Assembly: GCF_013112245.1 (NCBI RefSeq)
Contig: NZ_WVRN01000001.1
Span: forward strand, 165,001 to 229,000
Direction: 5' to 3'
Source of the DNA: Ruegeria sp. HKCCD4315
Lineage (GTDB): Bacteria; Pseudomonadota; Alphaproteobacteria; Rhodobacterales; Rhodobacteraceae
DNA: 64,000 nt
The position numbers and the translations under genes are program-made. Numbering within the stretch: position 1 is the first letter of the stretch; the number at the start of each line of letters is the position of its first letter. Below are positions 1 through 12,955 of this stretch, in pieces. A model generated the notes under the pieces. The model worked only from the letters and a program-made list of their open reading frames with translations, was not told where the DNA came from and searched no databases.

Positions 1-390
1 AAGCACTGATTTGAGTGTTTAGCCGTCCAATCGGACGTCAATTGACATCGTATAGAGAGAAATCAATCAACACTGTTTGATCGCGCCGAGTGAGGCGTTG
101 ATCTCAGTTGGTCCTCTTCGGAGGAGGTTCGATTTGGGATGTTTCCTCGTCCCTCTTTGGATATCCCGGCTGAAACGAACAGAGTTGTCCAAGTCAAGTA
201 CACTAACCCGCATAACTTAACGGTTATGCATTGTCTTCCATTCTCCATGTGGGGCCGACCGACATCGGCAGCATGGGTTCCAGGATGGAAGGCGGGAAAG
301 TATGCTTTTGGTTCAGGAAAAGGGGTTGGTTGTTCCAGCTTCCGACCCATGGATTTGCTTTGCAAATCCAGTCTTTCTTTTTCTGGATCA
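1..390 (+). other. rRNA operon internal spacer ahead of 23S
   Basis: This stretch lies upstream of the mature 23S rRNA and has no credible gene. It should be the distal part of the 16S-23S spacer; the tRNA-Ile and tRNA-Ala genes usual there are outside the window. Just before the 23S is a perfect stem-loop at 350-370, and the last bases (381-396) pair with the 3' flank of 23S (3249-3260 region), as expected for a precursor processing stem. Open frames here and inside the 23S are not genes. Confidence 0.8.
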
Positions 391-3257
<2,867 letters not shown>

Positions 3258-3400
3258 TCCAGTAACAGAAAGACAAATCAAACCAAAAGCATACACCGAC
3301 CTTGGTTTGGATAACCGTGTCGCACCAAGCGGCACTGTTGGTTGATAAACACAACCGAGTGGCACCGCGCATTCGCAAGCGAATACGCTGCCTGCCACCC

Positions 3401-3430
3401 GTCGCTTTCTTGCTCCGCAAGAAAGTCGAC
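3401..3430 (+). other. stem-loop in 23S-5S spacer
   Basis: The 23S-5S spacer (3258-3445) carries a strong inverted repeat with 13-base arms, one bulged base and a three-base loop. A second short stem lies at about 3370-3388. These are probably processing sites of the rRNA precursor; no gene is seen in the spacer. Confidence 0.6.
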
Positions 3431-3445
3431 ATGGGCTTTTCCTCG

Positions 3446-3561
3446 GTTTGGTGGTCATAGCGCAAGTGAAACACCCGGTCCCATACCGAACCCGGAAGTT
3501 AAGCACTGCCGCGCCAATGGTACTTGGGCTTAAGCCCCGGGAGAGTAGGTCACCGCCAAAC
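3446..3561 (+). rRNA. rrf: 5S ribosomal RNA
   Basis: About 116 bases with complementary ends (GTTTGGTGG at the 5' end, CCGCCAAAC at the 3' end) and the internal signatures CCCGGTCCCATACCGAACCCGGAAG split over loop regions typical of 5S. It sits 190 bases after 23S and 53 bases before tRNA-fMet, the usual Rhodobacteraceae order. Confidence 0.95.
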
Positions 3562-3614
3562 CTAGAAAAAGCCCAACAATCTCTCTAATACGATCAAACA
3601 CTTTCCGACCCTGA

Positions 3615-4268
<654 letters not shown>

Positions 4269-4269
4269 G

Positions 4270-4689
4270 ATGCGTGGTTTCCTCGATGGTTTGTGGGCGG
4301 TGCATTCCTCCCGTCATGCCTTTGGAGCCAGCATCATGGACACAGAAGCCGCAAAAAGAGGTCGGTTGGGTAACGCCGAAGCTGCCATGCAAGACGCTTT
4401 GCACCCCGTTGTCATCACGCATCCTCTCAGCGGTCGGCGAGGTTTGTTCGTCAATCTTGTGTTCACGACCGAAATAAAAGGCTTGAGCGCGGATGAGTCT
4501 GCCGCGGTGCTGGCTATGATTTATGATCATTGCAAGCAGCCCGAATTCCAATGCCGCCTGCGTTGGCAGGAAGGGGATATCGCCATTTGGGACAACAGAG
4601 CGACCTGCCACAAAGCGATCAACGATTACCATGGGTTTCGACGCCTTATGCACAGGGTGACGGTGGAAGGAGACGCTCTGACGCAATGA
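4270..4689 (+). pseudogene. TauD/TfdA dioxygenase, C-terminal remnant
   Basis: About 140 residues match the C-terminal half of the 2-oxoglutarate/Fe(II) dioxygenases of the TauD family. Readable parts are HPVVITHPLSGRRGLFVN, the QPEFQCRLRWQEGDIAIWDN segment, the second metal-binding histidine in CHKAIND, and the C-terminal arginine pair in RRLMHRVTVEGD that would bind 2-oxoglutarate. The N-terminal half with the HxD metal site is missing, so the product would not be an active enzyme. The cut end abuts the recombinase remnant. Between its stop and 4851 no gene is seen. Confidence 0.8.
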
Positions 4690-4852
4690 TGCAAGTGGCA
4701 CACGGCGAATTTCTGCGACTCAGTTGGAGAGCCGACACGCTATGAATCTCTTCGATTCCCTGTGATTGCTTTTTGATGAGGTGTCCAGCTTCGTGGTTTT
4801 AGCCATGTTTTCTTACCTTTAAAGCGCGTTAAGAGTTTTTTCTTGTCATACT

Positions 4853-4885
4853 TGGAACGTTCCACTAGAAAATTGGAACGTTCCA
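4853..4885 (+). promoter_or_regulatory. tandem LacI-type operators
   Basis: The perfect 12-base palindrome TGGAACGTTCCA occurs twice, at 4853-4864 and 4874-4885, with centres 21 bases apart (two helical turns, same face). The central CG and dyad are typical of LacI/GalR-family operators. The second copy ends 16 bases before the ATG of the first operon gene, so a bound repressor would cover the promoter or block start of transcription. The only LacI-family gene in the window is the last gene of this operon (19404-20411), the obvious candidate regulator. Confidence 0.85.
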
Positions 4886-4901
4886 AATTCGGGGAAATCA
4901 G

Positions 4902-5903
4902 ATGAACTGGGCTTTTGTCGGAGCGAGTACGATAGCTTCACAACACATGCTGGGTGCGGTGCGTCATCAGACAAGCAACGAAGTGACCTGGGTCGTCAGC
5001 AATTCGCCTGACCGGGTGCAAACCTGGGCCAATGAACACGGTATTCCCAATGCGACCACAGACTTGGACGCTGCATTTGCTGACGAGAATGTTCAGGCTG
5101 TTTATATTTCCTCAACCAATGAGAAACACCACGGCCAGGCAATGGCAGCCATTTCGGCTGGTAAGCATGTACTGTGTGAAAAGCCGCTTGGGATGACGCA
5201 AGCGGAAGCTATCGAGATGGTGCGTGCGGCCGACACGGCTGGCGTGACATTTGGAACCAATCATCACCTGCGTTGCTCTGGCAGCCATCGCGCAATTCGT
5301 GACCTAATTGCAGCCGGGCGCGTCGGAGACGTTCTCTCGCTACGAATCCATCACGCAGTGCATCTGCCGGGTAACTTGCAGGGGTGGCGTATAAACTCTG
5401 CGGATGCTGGTGGCGGCGTGATCCCCGACATCGTTGTTCATGATGCAGATGTCACCCGCTTCCTGCTCAATGAAGACCCGGTGTCTGTCGTCGCGCAAAT
5501 GGCCAGTTCCGGGATGGGGCAGGGCGTCGAAGACTCCTGCATGTCTGTCTGGACGATGCCCTCGGGCGCAATGGTCATGACACATGAAAGTTTCACGCAC
5601 CCGTTTGCCGGGTCGGACCTTCAAGTTCACGGAACCAAGGGTTCGATTTTTGCGGATGGCGTCATGACGCAGCGACCGGTTGGGTCGATCAATCTGGTGA
5701 CTGAAGCCGGAAGCGAAGAGATCCCGTTTTCGGATCATTCGCTTTACGTTCAGGGCGTATCAGAATTTGTCGCCGCGACCATAGACGAAGGTCGCCCGGC
5801 GGCTGACGGGCCCGATGGCGTGAAATCGTTGTCCGTGGCGCTTTGTGTGCGAGAAGCCGCAGCCTCGGGTCGGCGTATCAATGTAGATTATGGTGGTTTC
5901 TGA
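4902..5903 (+). CDS. Gfo/Idh/MocA family oxidoreductase
   Basis: A 333-residue NAD(P)-dependent dehydrogenase of the Gfo/Idh/MocA family, which oxidises or reduces sugars, inositols and related polyols in the cytoplasm. The N-terminal Rossmann segment is residues 3-20 with an atypical GASTIA in place of GxGxxG. The family EKP motif is at residues 93-95 and the substrate-site segment GGGVIPDIVVHDAD at 170-183 contains the expected Asp and His180. First gene of the LacI-controlled operon, 16 bases behind the second operator. Its stop overlaps the next start (TGATG). Substrate not readable; the neighbouring sugar-type ABC importer and GMC enzymes suggest a sugar or glycoside derivative. Confidence 0.9.
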   Translation: MNWAFVGASTIASQHMLGAVRHQTSNEVTWVVSNSPDRVQTWANEHGIPNATTDLDAAFADENVQAVYISSTNEKHHGQAMAAISAGKHVLCEKPLGMTQAEAIEMVRAADTAGVTFGTNHHLRCSGSHRAIRDLIAAGRVGDVLSLRIHHAVHLPGNLQGWRINSADAGGGVIPDIVVHDADVTRFLLNEDPVSVVAQMASSGMGQGVEDSCMSVWTMPSGAMVMTHESFTHPFAGSDLQVHGTKGSIFADGVMTQRPVGSINLVTEAGSEEIPFSDHSLYVQGVSEFVAATIDEGRPAADGPDGVKSLSVALCVREAAASGRRINVDYGGF

Positions 5904-7474
5904 TGACCAAGCTGGTTTCTGTTTCCGAGGCCGTTTCTCGCATCCCGGACAATGCGGTCGTCTCTGTGTCATCGTCTTCGGCTCTGGGTTGCCCTGATCT
6001 TGTTCTAAAGGCGATTGGAGAGCGGTTTCGCACTGAAGGGCATCCGCGCAACATTACAACGCTGCACCCTATTGCTGCAGGGGATATGTATGGCGTAAAG
6101 GGCATGGACTATCTGGCGCAGGATGGACTGCTAAGTCGCGTTCTCGCCGGATCATACCCGTCGGGCCCTTCCAGCCTTGAGATGCCGAAAATCTGGAAAA
6201 TGATCGTCGAAGATCGAGTGGCTGCATACAACGTACCATCGGGAATTCTGTTCGATATGCATCGCGAAGCCGCAGCGCATCGACCTGGTGTTCTGACGCA
6301 GGTCGGGCTTGACACTTTCGTGGATCCTGTTCGCGAAGGATGCGCGATGAACGAGCGTGGTGCGACGGTTCCCATCGTTAATCGCAAGGAATTCGACGGT
6401 CAGACTTGGTTGCACTTCCCAAATATCAACCCGAACGTTTGCGTTTTGCGCGCAACTACGGCGGATGAGTTTGGCAACCTGACCTATGAACATGAAGGTG
6501 CCTATCTGGGCGGACTGGAGCAAGCGATTTGCGTGCGCAACCACGGTGGGCTCGTGATCGCACAGGTTCAACGTGTGACTGCTGCAGGTAGCTTGCGCCC
6601 CCATGACGTGCGCGTGCCGGGGCATCTGGTCGATCTGATCGTTGAAGACCCAGAGCAGATGCAAACGACAGAGACGCCCTATGACCCGGCGATCTCTGGC
6701 CAAATTATGCGCTCTTGGGACAGTTTTTCGCTGGCCGAGCACGGTGTCGAGAAGGTCATCGCACGACGGGCTGCCCAAGAACTGCGCAGCGGCATGAGCG
6801 CCAATTTGGGCTTTGGGATCAGCGCAATGGTTCCGCGTGTCTTGTTGGAGGAGGGCCATCCTCAGGCGGTAACTTGGGCGATTGAACAGGGGGCCGTCGG
6901 TGGTGTCCCACTAACCGGCTTTGCCTTTGGGTGCGCATCCAACGCGCATGCCTATGTGCCGTCACCACAGCAATTCATCTATTTCCAGGGCGGCGGGTTC
7001 GATATGTCGTTCCTCTCGTTCCTCGAGGTCGATGTCGAAGGCAACGTGAACGTCTCCAAACTTGGTAAAAAACCCTATTTGACAGCAGGGTGCGGCGGTT
7101 TCGTCGATATAACCACGCGGGCCAAAAAGATCGTGTTCTCGGGCTGGTTCGAAGCTGGCGCCAAGATTGATCTGGCGGATGATGGTATCCGTGTGAATGC
7201 CCCCGGAAAATTCACCAAGATGGTGGATCAGGTCGAACATGTCACATTCTCGGGCCGCCGTGCCCAGGAAACCGGACAGGATGTGCTCTATGTAACCGAG
7301 CGTTGCGTTATTCGCCTGACGGATCAGGGGCTGGTCGCGACGGAAATCATGCCCGGCATTGAGGCGCAGCGCGATATTGCCGAAGCTTCAGGCGGTCGCG
7401 TCAAAGTCGCGGAAAACGCGGTTCAGATGCCCAAGTCGCTATTTGCAGTTGGCCCGATGGGGATGACACTTTGA
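5903..7474 (+). CDS. family I acyl-CoA:carboxylate CoA-transferase, fused alpha-beta
   Basis: A 523-residue CoA-transferase in which both halves of the two-subunit enzymes are fused, as in YdiF-like and propionate CoA-transferases. It would move CoA from an acyl-CoA donor to a carboxylate. The catalytic glutamate is E328 in IEQGAVGGVP, and NLGFGISAMVP (301-311) is the conserved segment before it. The start chosen is the ATG overlapping the upstream stop; a longer frame begins inside the previous gene and is not credible. In context it would activate the acid made by the aldehyde dehydrogenase two genes on, for the hydratase between them. The exact acid is unknown. Confidence 0.88.
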   Translation: MTKLVSVSEAVSRIPDNAVVSVSSSSALGCPDLVLKAIGERFRTEGHPRNITTLHPIAAGDMYGVKGMDYLAQDGLLSRVLAGSYPSGPSSLEMPKIWKMIVEDRVAAYNVPSGILFDMHREAAAHRPGVLTQVGLDTFVDPVREGCAMNERGATVPIVNRKEFDGQTWLHFPNINPNVCVLRATTADEFGNLTYEHEGAYLGGLEQAICVRNHGGLVIAQVQRVTAAGSLRPHDVRVPGHLVDLIVEDPEQMQTTETPYDPAISGQIMRSWDSFSLAEHGVEKVIARRAAQELRSGMSANLGFGISAMVPRVLLEEGHPQAVTWAIEQGAVGGVPLTGFAFGCASNAHAYVPSPQQFIYFQGGGFDMSFLSFLEVDVEGNVNVSKLGKKPYLTAGCGGFVDITTRAKKIVFSGWFEAGAKIDLADDGIRVNAPGKFTKMVDQVEHVTFSGRRAQETGQDVLYVTERCVIRLTDQGLVATEIMPGIEAQRDIAEASGGRVKVAENAVQMPKSLFAVGPMGMTL

Positions 7475-8238
7475 GCAAACTGCGCATTCATATCGAGGGT
7501 GCAACCGCCGTCCTGACTTTGGAAAACGAGGCCAAGCTCAATGCGTTAACTTTAGATATGCTGCACGCGCTGGAAGCTGGCCTGACAGAGGTCGAGCGTG
7601 ACGTATCTATTCGTGCGCTTGTTCTGACCGGCGCGGGTGAAAAAGCGTTCTGTTGTGGGGCCGATATTGGCGCTTGGGGTGGTCTGAGCCCCGCCGAATT
7701 CGCGCGCCATTGGGTCCGTGATGGACATCGCATCTTTGACCGCCTGGCGCGGATCGGCAAGCCAACAATTGCTGCGATCAACGGTCATGCGTTCGGCGGT
7801 GGGCTAGAGCTGGCCAGTTGCTGCGATCTGCGCCTGATGACCCCGCGGTCCACGTTGGCTTTACCTGAAGCTCGGGTCGGGATTGTACCCGGCTGGTCCG
7901 GGACACAGCGGTTGACCCGGCTGATCCCCGAAGCTACGGTGAAAGAGATGGCCCTCTTTGGGCGCCGTATTGGTGCTGACCGCGCCGTGGCCTTGGGCTA
8001 TGCGACCGAGGTGACTGACGACGCTCTGGCGCGCGCGCTTGAGATCACCGCCGAACTAAGCGACCTTTCGCCTCGCGCCACCGAAATCTCAAAAAACATG
8101 ATCCATGCAGCGGTCGGTGAAGACACTCATGCCGTGGTCGAAGCCCTTGGTAGCGCAGCGATTGCCGCCTCAGCGGACCGCGAAGAAGGCGTTGCCGCGT
8201 TCATTGAAAAACGTAACCCCACATTTTCGGGCCTTTGA
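7471..8238 (+). CDS. enoyl-CoA hydratase/isomerase family protein
   Basis: A 255-residue crotonase. Both catalytic glutamates of true hydratases are kept: E113 in GHAFGGGLELA and E133 in LPEARVG, so water addition to a 2-enoyl-CoA (or the reverse) is likely, not only isomerisation. The oxyanion-hole segment CCGADIGAW lies at 61-69. The start is TTG at 7471, overlapping the stop of the CoA-transferase by four bases, which indicates translational coupling. It lies between the CoA-transferase and the aldehyde dehydrogenase, so it probably works on the CoA ester formed from the sugar-derived acid. Confidence 0.88.
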   Translation: MSKLRIHIEGATAVLTLENEAKLNALTLDMLHALEAGLTEVERDVSIRALVLTGAGEKAFCCGADIGAWGGLSPAEFARHWVRDGHRIFDRLARIGKPTIAAINGHAFGGGLELASCCDLRLMTPRSTLALPEARVGIVPGWSGTQRLTRLIPEATVKEMALFGRRIGADRAVALGYATEVTDDALARALEITAELSDLSPRATEISKNMIHAAVGEDTHAVVEALGSAAIAASADREEGVAAFIEKRNPTFSGL

Positions 8239-8242
8239 CAAT

Positions 8243-9766
8243 ATGAAAGATATCACCATCAACCCTGCTATCCCGTTCGAGTTGCCGCCGTTGTTCGAAG
8301 GTCGGCATCTCATCGATGGCAGGTGGCAGAATAGCGCGTCGGGTGAGACGTTCGAACGACGCTCACCCTCGCACGGGCACATCGTCAGCCGTTCGGCGTT
8401 GGGTGGCGAGGCTGAAGCCGAGGCCGCGATCCAGGCGGCGCGCAAGGTGTTCGACAGCGGTTATTGGAGCCGCGCATCCGGCAAAGAACGGGCAGCGGTT
8501 CTTCTGAGAGTTGCAGAACTGATCGAGCAGAACGTCGACCGCATCGCCCTGATCGAAACGCTGGAGAGTGGCAAGCCGATCAGCCAATCCAAGGGCGAGG
8601 TAGGAGGTGCCGCAGACCTTTGGCGTTATGCTGCCTCGTTGGCGCGCAGTACGCACGGTGACAGTCATAACACTCTCGGCGCAGACATGATGGGTGTCGT
8701 GTTGAAGGAACCCATTGGGGTCGTGTCCATCATCACGCCATGGAATTTCCCGTTCTGGATCCTCAGTCAGAAGCTCCCCTTTGCATTGGCCGCTGGTTGC
8801 ACTGTTGTTGTGAAGCCGTCTGAGATGACACCGTCGACAACCTTGATGCTTGCCGAGCTGTTGGTCGAAGCCGGTTTACCCGCAGGTGTCTGTAATGTCG
8901 TGCTTGGTTACGGCGTTCCCGTCGGACGCACTATGTCCGGCCACGACAGCGTGGATATGGTCAGCTTTACCGGCTCGACAGCCGTGGGCAAGACGATCAG
9001 CGTGGTTGCATCGGACACGCTTAAGAAAGTTGCGCTGGAGCTTGGGGGCAAAAACCCGCAGGTCATCTTTCCTGATGCCGATCTGGATGCAGCGGCGGAT
9101 GCCGTTGTGTTCGGTGTTTATTTCAATGTCGGCCAGTGCTGCAATTCAAGCAGTCGTATCATTGTGCACGAAGATATCGCCGACGATTTCCGTGAGCGAG
9201 TCGTTGCCTTGTCGCGCAAAGTCAAATTCGGCGATCCACTGGACCCGACAACGCAAGTCGGAGCTATTGTAACACCGGAGCACAACTCAAAAATCGACGC
9301 TTATGTCAAACAGGCGCGGGCGTCCGGTGCGACTATCGATCTGGGTGGTGAGCCGCTGGAGGTCGAAGGCCTCGGTGCTCAGTTTTATCAGCCGACTGTG
9401 ATTTCCAACGTCTCGTCCGACATGCCCATTGCCCGTGATGAGGTATTCGGGCCGGTTCTGTCCGTTTTGACTTTCAAAACACTGGACGAAGCCATCGCGC
9501 TCACCAATGATAGCGCTTACGGTCTGTCGGCAGGGGTCTGGAGCGAAAACGTTCACACCTGCCTAGAGTTTGCCCGCCGAGCAGAAGCGGGAACGGTCTG
9601 GACCAATACCTGGATGGACGGGTTCCCCGAGGTCGCTTTCGGTGGGGTCAAACAATCCGGGCAGGGGCGGGAAATCGGACGATATGGGTTCGAGGAATTC
9701 TTCGAAGTGAAATCAGTGGTCATGCGCGTCGGCAACAGCCGGGCGCCATGGGTTCCACACGACTAA
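8243..9766 (+). CDS. NAD(P)-dependent aldehyde dehydrogenase
   Basis: A 507-residue aldehyde dehydrogenase of the betaine-aldehyde type. All catalytic residues are present: N168 in TPWNFP, K191, E266 in LELGGK and the nucleophile C300 in GQCC. It would oxidise an aldehyde to a carboxylic acid with NAD(P)+. The ATG at 8243, four bases after the hydratase stop, is preferred over a start 46 codons upstream inside the hydratase gene. Together with the two flanking CoA genes it forms an aldehyde to acid to acyl-CoA route. Substrate unknown. Confidence 0.9.
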   Translation: MKDITINPAIPFELPPLFEGRHLIDGRWQNSASGETFERRSPSHGHIVSRSALGGEAEAEAAIQAARKVFDSGYWSRASGKERAAVLLRVAELIEQNVDRIALIETLESGKPISQSKGEVGGAADLWRYAASLARSTHGDSHNTLGADMMGVVLKEPIGVVSIITPWNFPFWILSQKLPFALAAGCTVVVKPSEMTPSTTLMLAELLVEAGLPAGVCNVVLGYGVPVGRTMSGHDSVDMVSFTGSTAVGKTISVVASDTLKKVALELGGKNPQVIFPDADLDAAADAVVFGVYFNVGQCCNSSSRIIVHEDIADDFRERVVALSRKVKFGDPLDPTTQVGAIVTPEHNSKIDAYVKQARASGATIDLGGEPLEVEGLGAQFYQPTVISNVSSDMPIARDEVFGPVLSVLTFKTLDEAIALTNDSAYGLSAGVWSENVHTCLEFARRAEAGTVWTNTWMDGFPEVAFGGVKQSGQGREIGRYGFEEFFEVKSVVMRVGNSRAPWVPHD

Positions 9767-9822
9767 GACCGGGCACCAGATTGGTCCCGAGTGAGAATAA
9801 CGCATTAAGGGAGGAAACAAGA

Positions 9823-11073
9823 ATGCGTAAATTTTTGAATACAAAATCGCTGTTTGTGGCAGGTCTACTGTGCACGACCAGCCTTGCGCACGCTGAAGAC
9901 GTGGAAGTTCTGCACTGGTGGACTTCTGGCGGCGAGGCTGCAGCATTGAACGTTCTCAAGGACGACCTTTCCGGACAGGGCATCGGCTGGACCGACATGC
10001 CTGTTGCAGGTGGCGGTGGTGAGCAGGCGATGACCGTTCTGCGCGCACGCGTCACCGCAGGCAACGCTCCAACAGCCGTTCAGGCTCTGGGCTTTGACAT
10101 TCTGGACTGGGCCGATCAGGGCGCGCTGGCCGATCTGAACGAAGTGGCAGCCCAGGAAGGTTGGGATGACGTCGTCCCAGATGCGCTGAAAGCCTTCGCC
10201 AAGCATGACGGCAAATGGGTCTCGGCTCCTGTGAACGTGCATTCGACCAACTGGGTCTGGGCTAACAAGGCGGTGCTGGACGCCAACGGTATTGCACAGC
10301 CCACCAACTGGGAAGAATTCGTCGCCGCAGTTGAGGCGTTGAAAGCCGCTGGTGTCACCCCGATCGCGCATGGTGGTCAGGCATGGCAGGACGCGACCGT
10401 GTTCGATGCTATCGCGATGTCGACGCTGGGGCCTGACGGCTACAAAGCGGCTTTCATCGACTTGGACGAGGAAACGCTGGGTGGCGACGCGATGAAAGAA
10501 GCGTTTGACCGTATGGCCTTTATCCGCGACAACGTGGATGAGAACTTCTCGGGTCGTGACTGGAACCTGGCGACAGCGATGGTCATCAACGGCGAAGCCG
10601 GCTTCCAAATGATGGGTGATTGGGCCAAAGGCGAATTCCTAAACGCGGGCAAAGTGCCGGGCGAAGACTTTTTGTGCTTCCGCTTCCCGGGTACTCAGGA
10701 TCAGGTCACCTTCAACGCTGACCAGTTCATGATGTTTGATCAGGGCGGTACGGTATCGGCCGAGCAAGCCGCGCTGGCCAGCGCGATCCTGTCGCCATCC
10801 TTCCAGATTGCCTTTAACAAGGTGAAGGGCTCTGTCCCGGCTCGTACTGACGTGGATGGAAGCGATCTGGATGCGTGTGGTCAGCAGGGCATGAAAGATT
10901 TGGCCGCCGCGGCTTCGTCAGGCAACCTGTTCGGCTCGATGGCACACGGACATGCCGCGCCGGCGTCAGTCAAGAACGCCGTCTATGACGTGGTGACCGC
11001 CCACTTTAACGGCGAGTACGGCAGCGAAGATGCCGTGACCGAACTGGTTGACGCCGTTTCGATCGCCAAGTGA
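9823..11073 (+). CDS. ABC transporter substrate-binding protein, sugar type
   Basis: A 416-residue periplasmic solute-binding protein of the family 1 (MalE/UgpB-like) class. A Sec signal peptide covers residues 1-24 (basic start, hydrophobic core, cleavage after AHA). Aromatic residues after the cleavage site ([10 protein letters not shown]) are typical of carbohydrate binders. The start is fixed by GGGAGGAA six bases before the ATG at 9823; the longer frame runs back into the aldehyde dehydrogenase. It delivers the operon's substrate to the two permeases that follow, and is separated from them by a GC stem-loop. Confidence 0.92.
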   Translation: MRKFLNTKSLFVAGLLCTTSLAHAEDVEVLHWWTSGGEAAALNVLKDDLSGQGIGWTDMPVAGGGGEQAMTVLRARVTAGNAPTAVQALGFDILDWADQGALADLNEVAAQEGWDDVVPDALKAFAKHDGKWVSAPVNVHSTNWVWANKAVLDANGIAQPTNWEEFVAAVEALKAAGVTPIAHGGQAWQDATVFDAIAMSTLGPDGYKAAFIDLDEETLGGDAMKEAFDRMAFIRDNVDENFSGRDWNLATAMVINGEAGFQMMGDWAKGEFLNAGKVPGEDFLCFRFPGTQDQVTFNADQFMMFDQGGTVSAEQAALASAILSPSFQIAFNKVKGSVPARTDVDGSDLDACGQQGMKDLAAAASSGNLFGSMAHGHAAPASVKNAVYDVVTAHFNGEYGSEDAVTELVDAVSIAK

Positions 11074-11095
11074 TCCACAATTGATCCTCCCGATG

Positions 11096-11115
11096 GGGCG
11101 GCGGTCTGGCCGCCC
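11096..11115 (+). promoter_or_regulatory. stem-loop between binding-protein and permease genes
   Basis: A perfect seven-base GC stem (GGGCGGC with GCCGCCC) and a six-base loop, followed by CTTTC. It lies between the binding-protein stop and the permease start. Such intercistronic hairpins usually act as leaky terminators or 3' stabilisers that give more binding protein than permease. Similar hairpins sit at the same place in the other two uptake systems of the window. Confidence 0.65.
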
Positions 11116-11174
11116 TTTCACCAAACGGGCGCAAAAGCTCCGATCTAACACGACTCGAACGAGGAGGGCGCGCC

Positions 11175-12068
11175 ATGGCTGCTTCAGCCGACGCGGATTT
11201 TAAGACACGCCTTCAGAACTGGATACCCAAGCTGGTCCTGTCACCGTCGCTGGCGATGATGCTGGTCTTTGTCTACGGGTTCATTCTGTTTTCGGTCTAC
11301 CTGTCATTCACCGACAGTCGCATCCTGCCGTCCTTTGGATGGGTCGGATGGGAAAACTACGACAAACTGTGGCGGCTGAGCCATTGGGAAACCTCGTTGA
11401 TCAATATGGGGATTTTCGCGAGCCTATATATCGTGATCTGCACCTGTATCGGCCTGGGCCTGGCGATCTTCCTTGATCAGAAAATCCGGGGGGAAGGGCT
11501 GCTGCGTCCCATCTACCTCTATCCGATGGCTCTGAGCTTCATCGTCACCGGTACAGCCTGGAAGTGGTTCCTTGACCCTGGCATCGGGTTGGAAAACGTG
11601 ATGCACACATGGGGTTGGACCAGCTTCGAGTTCGACTGGATAAAAAACCGTGATTACGCCATCTACACAGTGGTTCTAGCAGCCGTCTGGCAGACGAGCG
11701 GCTTCGTGATGGCAATGTTTCTGGCTGGCCTGCGTGGGATCGACAACGAAATTCTGCGGGCTGCGCAAATGGACGGGGCCTCGAACTGGAACCTCTATCG
11801 CCGGATCATTATCCCGCAACTACGACCAGCCTTCTTGTCGGCCTTCGTGATCCTCAGCCACCTGGCGATCAAGACCTTTGACCTTGTCATCGCCCTGACC
11901 GGGGGTGGCCCCGGTCGCGCCACAGAACTACCCGCGACCTTCATGTATTCTTACACGTTCACGCGAAACCAGATGGGGATCGGTGCGGCCTCGGCCACGA
12001 TCATGCTGATGACCATTGCGGCGATCATGATCCCCTATCTTTACGCCGAATTGCGGGAGAAACGCTGA
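11175..12068 (+). CDS. sugar ABC transporter permease, MalF/UgpA type
   Basis: A 297-residue inner-membrane permease with about six transmembrane segments. The cytoplasmic EAA loop that docks the ATPase is at about residues 193-219 (EILRAAQMDGAS and following). GAGGAGGGCG precedes the ATG. Stop and next start overlap (TGATG), so the two permeases are translated together and should form the transmembrane heterodimer of the importer. Confidence 0.92.
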   Translation: MAASADADFKTRLQNWIPKLVLSPSLAMMLVFVYGFILFSVYLSFTDSRILPSFGWVGWENYDKLWRLSHWETSLINMGIFASLYIVICTCIGLGLAIFLDQKIRGEGLLRPIYLYPMALSFIVTGTAWKWFLDPGIGLENVMHTWGWTSFEFDWIKNRDYAIYTVVLAAVWQTSGFVMAMFLAGLRGIDNEILRAAQMDGASNWNLYRRIIIPQLRPAFLSAFVILSHLAIKTFDLVIALTGGGPGRATELPATFMYSYTFTRNQMGIGAASATIMLMTIAAIMIPYLYAELREKR

Positions 12069-12949
12069 TGTCTCAAGCTACTCAGGATACCGCAATCCGA
12101 ACGGGCCGCGTTACGCGCACGTTGATCTATCTGGTGCTGCTTCTGTTCGGTCTGTTCTACCTGCTGCCGCTCTATGTCATGCTGGTGAACTCGGTGAAGC
12201 CATTGGAAGAGATCACCGGCGGCGGCATGATGAACCTGCCGCATGTGTTCACGATTGAGCCGTGGCTCAAGGCGTGGTCCTCGGCTCAGATCGGGGTCGA
12301 TCCAACCGGATTGAAGCCGTATTTTTGGAACTCGATCAAGATGGTGGTTCCAGCGGTGATCGTCTCGACCATACTTGGTGCGTTGAACGGTTACGTGCTG
12401 ACGAAATGGCGCTTCAAGTACGACACTATCCTATTCGGTCTGATGCTGTTTGCCTGCTTCATCCCGTTTCAGATCGTCCTTATCCCGATGGCGCGGATGC
12501 TGGGCATCATCGGGCTGGCTGGCACCACTTGGGGTCTAGCGCTGGTTCATGTGGTCTATGGGATCGGCTTCACCACGCTGTACTTCCGCAACTACTATGC
12601 CGTATTCCCGACCGAGCTGATCCGGGCGGCGCAGATCGACGGGGCAGGGTTCTTCCAGATCTTCTGGCGCATCCTTCTGCCCAGTTCTGGACCGATCGCC
12701 GTGGTTTCAATCATCTGGCAGTTCACCAACATCTGGAATGACTTCCTGTTCGGTGCGTCCTTTGCGGATGCCAACAGCCAACCGATGACGGTGGCGTTGA
12801 ACAATCTGGTGCAGTCATCAACCGGTGTGAAGGAATACAACGTTCATTTTGCAGGCGCCATTCTGGCGGCCATGCCAACTCTGCTCGTCTACATCGTGGC
12901 CGGTCGATACTTCGTCCGCGGCCTGATGGCGGGTTCGGTGAAAGGATAA
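12068..12949 (+). CDS. sugar ABC transporter permease, MalG/UgpE type
   Basis: A 293-residue permease of the MalG/UgpE group, with an N-terminal segment ending in LPLYVMLVNSVKP, six predicted membrane spans and the EAA loop at about residues 183-210 (ELIRAAQIDGAG and following). It pairs with the preceding MalF-type permease and the following ATPase to complete a CUT1-like carbohydrate importer. Confidence 0.92.
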   Translation: MSQATQDTAIRTGRVTRTLIYLVLLLFGLFYLLPLYVMLVNSVKPLEEITGGGMMNLPHVFTIEPWLKAWSSAQIGVDPTGLKPYFWNSIKMVVPAVIVSTILGALNGYVLTKWRFKYDTILFGLMLFACFIPFQIVLIPMARMLGIIGLAGTTWGLALVHVVYGIGFTTLYFRNYYAVFPTELIRAAQIDGAGFFQIFWRILLPSSGPIAVVSIIWQFTNIWNDFLFGASFADANSQPMTVALNNLVQSSTGVKEYNVHFAGAILAAMPTLLVYIVAGRYFVRGLMAGSVKG

Positions 12950-12955
12950 GACCTC

